In this document: positions 7,391 to 10,289 of the stretch, one piece after another
Numbering within the stretch: position 1 is the stretch's first letter
Layout of the letters: every line of letters starts with the position of its first letter
NCBI GenBank assembly: GCA_903921835.1
Contig: CAIXRL010000514.1
Coordinates: 1-10,289 of the forward strand
Reading direction: 5' to 3'
DNA: 10,289 bases
Source: Candidatus Eiseniibacteriota bacterium
GTDB lineage: Bacteria; Eisenbacteria; RBG-16-71-46
Made by a program: the position numbers and the translations under genes
Notes under the pieces: model-generated
The model's database searches: none
Seen by the model: only the letters and a program-made list of their open reading frames with translations
Told to the model about the DNA's origin: nothing

Positions 7391-9591
7391 GTGAATGGAT
7401 GTACGCCCGCGGACATAGCGCCAGCGGCCAGCGTGCGCATGCGACGCCCCTGCTGGTCGAACACCGCCAGCGACACGTGCGCCGCGCGCGGCAGCGCCAG
7501 GCGCAGCGTCGTGACGCCGCGCAGCGGGTTGGGCGCCGGCGCGGACAGCGCCAGCTCGCGCGGCAGCAGGCCGAGCGGCGCGCCCGCCACGTCGGCGGGC
7601 AACAGCGAGGCGTAGGGGCCCGCGTTGCCGTGCGTGTCCACGGCGCAGAGCTTGTAGGTATAGGCCGCGTCGGCCGCGTCGGCGTACCCGGTGTCGGTGC
7701 GCGCCACGACGAAGCTCTCCGGACCGGGCACGAACGCGGGCTCGGCGGCGCGATAGAGCCGGTACTCGGCCAGGTCGGGCGCTGCGCTGGGCGTCCAGTG
7801 CAGCGCGGTCACGCCCCCGGCGCGCTGCGCCGTGAACGCGCCCAGCGCGGGCGGCGCCAGGTTGTCCACCGAGTAGCCCGAGTCCGGATCCGAACTCCAG
7901 TTGCGACCGGACACGGAGCCGCGCGCCTCGACCTTGAACGACGAGTACGCGTTCGCGCCGCCGGTCGAGTCCACGTTCGTCTGCGCCACGCGGCTGTACG
8001 TGGACAGCCCCTGCGCCGGCTCGGCGGTGACCTGCGACCACGTCGTCTGCCCGGGTTCACGCCGGTAGACCCAGTACTCGCTGATCGCGTAGTAGGGGAA
8101 CGAGTCGAGCGGGCTGGCGTTCCAGCGCACCACCACGTTGCCGCCCTGGTCCAGCGAAACATCGCGCACGCTCACCAGGTTCGGCTGCGCGCCCAGGTAG
8201 CCCCACGCGTCCACGTGCTGCGCGTAGATGTCGCGGTTGCCCGCACGCGTATCCATCCACGCGATGATCGCGCCGCCACTGGCGTCGGACGTGATCGCGG
8301 GCACGGTCTGATCGCCCATCGCGGTCGAGATGCTCACGCCGTTCGCCGTCCAGTCCAGCCCGCCCAGCCGGGTGACGTGCTGCGCGTAGATGTCGGCCGA
8401 CGTGCCGTTGCGCGAGTCCTGCCAGGTGACGATCGCGCCGCCGTCCCCGTCGGTGGCGACGGCCGTGCTCGCCTGGTCGTTGACCGCGCCGCACACCAGG
8501 ACGCCGTTGGCGGCCCACACCGCGGTGCCGACGTCGCTGACGCGCTGCGCGTACACGTCAGCACTGCCATTGCGCCAGTCGAAGGTGTAGAAGACGGCGC
8601 CGTTCTGGCCGTCGGACACGAGCCCACCGTTCCACTGGTCACCGGTGGTGGCGAACACCGGCACGCCCGTCGCAGTCCACTGCGCCACGCCGCTGACGTT
8701 GACGCGCTGCGCGTACACGTCGCGGTTGCCGGAGCGCATGTCGGTCCAGCTGACCACGGCGCCCGAGGCGTCGTCGTAGATCGCCATGGGCACCGACTGG
8801 TCGCCGGTCGCGGTGCACACGGCCAGACCATTCGCCGTCCACGAGATCGTGCCGGAGGTGAGCACGCGCTGCGCGTAGATGTCCTGGTTGCCGTTGCGCG
8901 CGTCCTGCCAGGCGATGATGGCGCTGCCGCGCAGGCCGTCGTTGGTCACGACAGGGGCCGTCTGCGCCGTCGCCGCCGTGCAGACGCCGAGCCCCCCCGT
9001 GCCAAAGAGCTTCGACCCGGTGCCGTTCAGGTGCTGCGCGTAGATGTCCGCGCTGGTTCCGCTGCCCTGCTGCCACGCCACGATCACGCCCGCGTGAGTG
9101 TCCCCGCTCATCGCCGGGCTCAACTGGGGGCTCAGGGCCAGGTGGGTGGCGAGCAGGATACCGTCGGCGGTCCACTGCGCCACGCCGGAGGGATCCAGCC
9201 GCTGGGCGTAGATACTCGTCGCAGTTGAGCGCCCATCCACCCACGCGATGTACGTGCCGAGCGAGCCGTCCGCCACGATACGCACGTCGGTCTGGTCGCC
9301 CGTCGCGCCGCACACCAGCACGCCGCCCGCCGTCCACTGCGGAACGCCAAGGCTGTTGTAGCGCTGGGCGTAGACATCGGCGTTGCCGCCGCGCCAGTCG
9401 AACCACGCCACGACGGCGCCACCGGCCCCATCCGAGGCGACGACCGGGTTCCACTGGTCCCCACTGGACGTGCACACCGGCACGTTGATGGTGGGATCAT
9501 CTGGCCAGCCGGCCATCGCGACGGGAATTGTCACCGCGAAGGACAGAATCCCAAGGGCGACGGCACACACCCGGGGCGCAAGTGGAAACAC
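7282..9591 (-). CDS. Secreted eight-bladed propeller protein with FlgD-like C-terminal domain, paralog 3 (first gene of the operon)
   Basis: The product has 769 residues. The start is GTG at 9591, with GGAGG 6 nt upstream (9598-9602). The frame is open for 52 more codons upstream, but that part has no signal-peptide character. From the GTG, residues 1-27 form a clean signal peptide ending AMA before GWPDDP, in register with the other paralogs. Eight blades fill residues 28-467 and end VDAWGYLG. Two fibronectin-like segments follow (VVVRWNASPLDSFP, DSGYSVDNLAP, YKLCAVDTHGN), then the FlgD-like Ig domain (APNPLRGVTTLRLALPRAA, VFDQQGR, WDGRDDGGRAV). It is the most divergent copy in the propeller. 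Repeat 3 has lost its closing Trp (SKLFG), and repeat 6 has YTFDW where the others have W-x-D. The segment between the two fibronectin regions is about 35 residues shorter than in the other copies. As the promoter-proximal gene it is likely the ancestral or lead copy. Function is unknown. Confidence 0.92.
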   Translation of the reverse strand: MFPLAPRVCAVALGILSFAVTIPVAMAGWPDDPTINVPVCTSSGDQWNPVVASDGAGGAVVAWFDWRGGNADVYAQRYNSLGVPQWTAGGVLVCGATGDQTDVRIVADGSLGTYIAWVDGRSTATSIYAQRLDPSGVAQWTADGILLATHLALSPQLSPAMSGDTHAGVIVAWQQGSGTSADIYAQHLNGTGSKLFGTGGLGVCTAATAQTAPVVTNDGLRGSAIIAWQDARNGNQDIYAQRVLTSGTISWTANGLAVCTATGDQSVPMAIYDDASGAVVSWTDMRSGNRDVYAQRVNVSGVAQWTATGVPVFATTGDQWNGGLVSDGQNGAVFYTFDWRNGSADVYAQRVSDVGTAVWAANGVLVCGAVNDQASTAVATDGDGGAIVTWQDSRNGTSADIYAQHVTRLGGLDWTANGVSISTAMGDQTVPAITSDASGGAIIAWMDTRAGNRDIYAQHVDAWGYLGAQPNLVSVRDVSLDQGGNVVVRWNASPLDSFPYYAISEYWVYRREPGQTTWSQVTAEPAQGLSTYSRVAQTNVDSTGGANAYSSFKVEARGSVSGRNWSSDPDSGYSVDNLAPPALGAFTAQRAGGVTALHWTPSAAPDLAEYRLYRAAEPAFVPGPESFVVARTDTGYADAADAAYTYKLCAVDTHGNAGPYASLLPADVAGAPLGLLPRELALSAPAPNPLRGVTTLRLALPRAAHVSLAVFDQQGRRMRTLAAGAMSAGVHPFTWDGRDDGGRAVASALYFVRLETGGRAISRRLVVVR
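8191..9510 (-). repeat. Eight-fold blade repeat array in paralog 3
   Basis: Eight repeats, at residues 28-86, 87-140, 141-197, 198-251, 252-305, 306-359, 360-414 and 415-467. YAQR or YAQH is kept in all eight, whereas DGAGG is eroded in several (DGSLG, GDTHAG, DDASG, DGQNG). The position after GVxL is Cys in repeats 1, 2, 4, 5 and 7, Ala in 3, Phe in 6 and Ser in 8. Confidence 0.87.
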
Positions 9592-9868
9592 GGTCGGCCT
9601 CCAGAGGGAATGGTCACAGTGAAGCAGCGAATCGGTTGTGCACCGCAGATTGTGGATGGCCGCGCCGGAACCCGCAAGCCGTGGCCACGTGGTCGCAGAA
9701 TGCGCGCGGCCCCCACGATCAGGGTCCATCCGCGATCTTCGGCGCACAGCCCTTCAACTGGCTGTGACCCCGGGATCGGGATTCCGTCGGCGGAAGGTGG
9801 CCGATAGGGCAGGCTCACTGCGACGCTTCCGGGGTGGCGGGTGGTTGCGCCCGCGGCCACCGGGCTGA
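9592..9868. other. Non-coding leader region upstream of the propeller operon
   Basis: No gene is recognised here. Short open frames exist on both strands but have no recognisable content or ribosome-binding sites. Inverted repeats are CACAGCC / GGCTGTG (9745-9751 with 9760-9766), TTCCG / CGGAA (9783-9787 with 9792-9796 approximately) and GGTGGC / GCCACC (9833-9838 with 9856-9861). The promoter of the propeller operon should lie here or inside the element to the right, but no convincing -10/-35 pair was found by eye. Confidence 0.5.
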
Positions 9869-10054
9869 GCTAGCCCGGAGTATTCATGAACCGCCAGCCG
9901 AGAGTGCGAGATGTGCGTCAGCGGCAAGAAGATCGACCGGCCGCGCCGGAACCGTGTTGCCAACACGATGAGGACAGCGGCCGGTCGAGCTTCGCCGCGG
10001 ATGACGCGCAGATCGCGCTCGCAGGCGGCGGGCTCATGAATACTCCGGGCTAGC
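9869..10054. mobile_element. 186-bp miniature or decayed insertion element with 21-bp terminal inverted repeats
   Basis: Positions 9869-9889 and 10034-10054 are perfect inverted copies of a 21-bp sequence containing CCCGGAGTATTCATGA; with one gap the similarity extends inward through a CCGCC stretch. CTAG flanks both ends (9870-9873 and 10050-10053), as a 4-bp target duplication would, although CTAG is itself a palindrome and so is part of the inverted repeat. The 144-bp interior has no intact gene. Translated on the minus strand, it gives AAVLIVLATRFRRGRSIFLP, which loosely resembles the C-terminal part of IS1380-type transposases; that resemblance is from memory and is weak. A MITE-like deletion derivative is the best reading. 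Confidence 0.6.
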
Positions 10055-10075
10055 CCGGGCTGGAAGAGCCCGGGC
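10053..10075 (+). promoter_or_regulatory. GC hairpin in the leader of the E2 gene
   Basis: GCCCGGGCT and AGCCCGGGC form a perfect 9-bp stem with a 5-nt GGAAG loop, about 67 nt before the E2 start codon. No U-tract follows. It may be an outer part of the adjacent element, a boundary terminator for transcription coming through it, or an mRNA leader structure. The same AGCCCGG core also pairs across CCGGGCT (9860-9866) and AGCCCGG (9872-9878) at the other end of the element. Confidence 0.4.
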
Positions 10076-10142
10076 CGCATCCAACAACCGGTACGTCACG
10101 CGCCGCCGCGGTTCCCGCGGGGGCAGGCATGGGAGGAAAGGC

Positions 10143-10289
10143 ATGGCCATCTCGATCGTGGTTCCGCAGCTGGGCGAGAGCGTCGCCGAGGGTACGGTCG
10201 CCAGGTGGCTCAAGGCCGTGGGCGACAAGGTGCGCAAGGAAGAGCCGATCGTGGAGATCCAGACGGACAAGATCAACGTCGAGATCCCC
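10143..10289 (+). CDS. 2-oxo acid dehydrogenase E2 subunit, lipoyl domain (partial, 3' end off the right edge)
   Basis: The 49 visible residues are the start of a biotinyl/lipoyl domain: MAISIVVPQLGESVAEGTVARW, then VGDKVRKEEPIVEIQTDKINVEIP. Lys43 in the TDK turn is the expected lipoylation site, and the surrounding EIQTDKINVEIP matches E2 acyltransferases of the 2-oxoglutarate, pyruvate or branched-chain 2-oxo acid dehydrogenase complexes. In these complexes the lipoyl arm carries the acyl group from E1 to CoA. The LGES motif near the N-terminus favours the 2-oxoglutarate (SucB/OdhB) or branched-chain type, but the catalytic domain that would decide lies outside the window. The ATG is preceded by GGGAGGAAAG (10131-10140), a strong ribosome-binding site. 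The gene is divergent from the propeller operon; no E1 gene is visible upstream. Confidence 0.93.
   Translation, partial: MAISIVVPQLGESVAEGTVARWLKAVGDKVRKEEPIVEIQTDKINVEIP

Noticed and set aside
2796..9228. Very long open frames on the plus strand opposite the three propeller genes (711, 828 and 651 codons)
   Set aside because: They are antisense shadows produced by high GC and the repetitive coding strand. Their translations are low-complexity, rich in Arg, Gly, Ala, Asp and His, and have no recognisable domain, while the minus strand has signal peptides, repeats and known domains.
3456..9510. Regular DNA periodicity of about 160-165 bp, checked as a CRISPR or satellite array
   Set aside because: The period equals the 54-residue protein blade, the units vary at the DNA level and lie in frame within genes, and there are no conserved short repeats with unique spacers.
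2448..9591. Asp-box (BNR/sialidase) repeats suggested by SDGAGGAIxxW
   Set aside because: The spacing does not fit the S-x-D-x-G-x-T-W Asp-box, and no sialidase catalytic residues are visible.
9592..9747. Upstream extension of the first propeller gene to position 9747
   Set aside because: The extra 52 residues are not conserved with the paralogs and would bury the signal peptide. GTG at 9591 has a strong GGAGG site, and cleavage is in register with the other two proteins.
9766..9815. A stretch reading GACCCCGGGATCGGGATTCC and onward that recalls IS21-type element ends
   Set aside because: There is only one copy in the window, no partner end and no transposase sequence, so the resemblance cannot be supported.

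Overview
The window is bacterial DNA of very high GC content, densely packed with genes. The best guess for its source is a GC-rich lineage of the FCB/Eisenbacteria type. The reasons are the high GC, the abundance of exported beta-propeller proteins that end in a FlgD-like Ig domain (a C-terminal module common in those phyla), and an O-antigen ligase gene, which implies a Gram-negative envelope. The phylum is an inference and was not tested by any search.

Layout, left to right. Positions 1-2230 carry a compact minus-strand operon read right to left: khpA (KH-domain RNA-binding protein), rimM (30S maturation factor), trmD (tRNA m1G37 methyltransferase) and the start of an O-antigen ligase/polymerase-like membrane protein that runs off the left edge. 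All neighbours overlap by about 4-5 nt, so translational coupling is likely. rimM seems to start at a rare AUU codon that overlaps the khpA stop. The usual partners rpsP and rplS are absent from this stretch. A plausible sigma70-like promoter (TATAGT box) lies upstream of khpA, and a strong GC hairpin at 2380-2410 separates this operon from the next one.

Positions 2448-9591 hold the main feature: three tandem, co-oriented paralogous genes on the minus strand (769, 803 and 805 aa in transcription order). They encode secreted proteins with the same architecture: a signal peptide, eight repeats of about 54 residues predicted to form one eight-bladed beta-propeller, two fibronectin-III-like segments, and a C-terminal FlgD-like Ig domain. 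Each downstream gene starts 2 nt after the preceding stop. The two junctions are almost the same DNA (131 nt, 7 differences, exactly 2414 bp apart), which points to unequal crossover or gene conversion.

Positions 9592-10142 are non-coding. They contain several hairpins and a 186-bp element bounded by 21-bp perfect inverted repeats and flanked by CTAG on both sides. It looks like a miniature or decayed insertion element, possibly related to IS1380. At 10143 a divergent plus-strand gene begins with the lipoyl domain of a 2-oxo acid dehydrogenase E2 subunit and runs off the right edge.

Functionally, the window joins a translation/RNA-modification operon, an expanding family of surface or secreted propeller proteins of unknown ligand, and the start of a central-carbon-metabolism gene. 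Nothing in the sequence links the three groups mechanistically.
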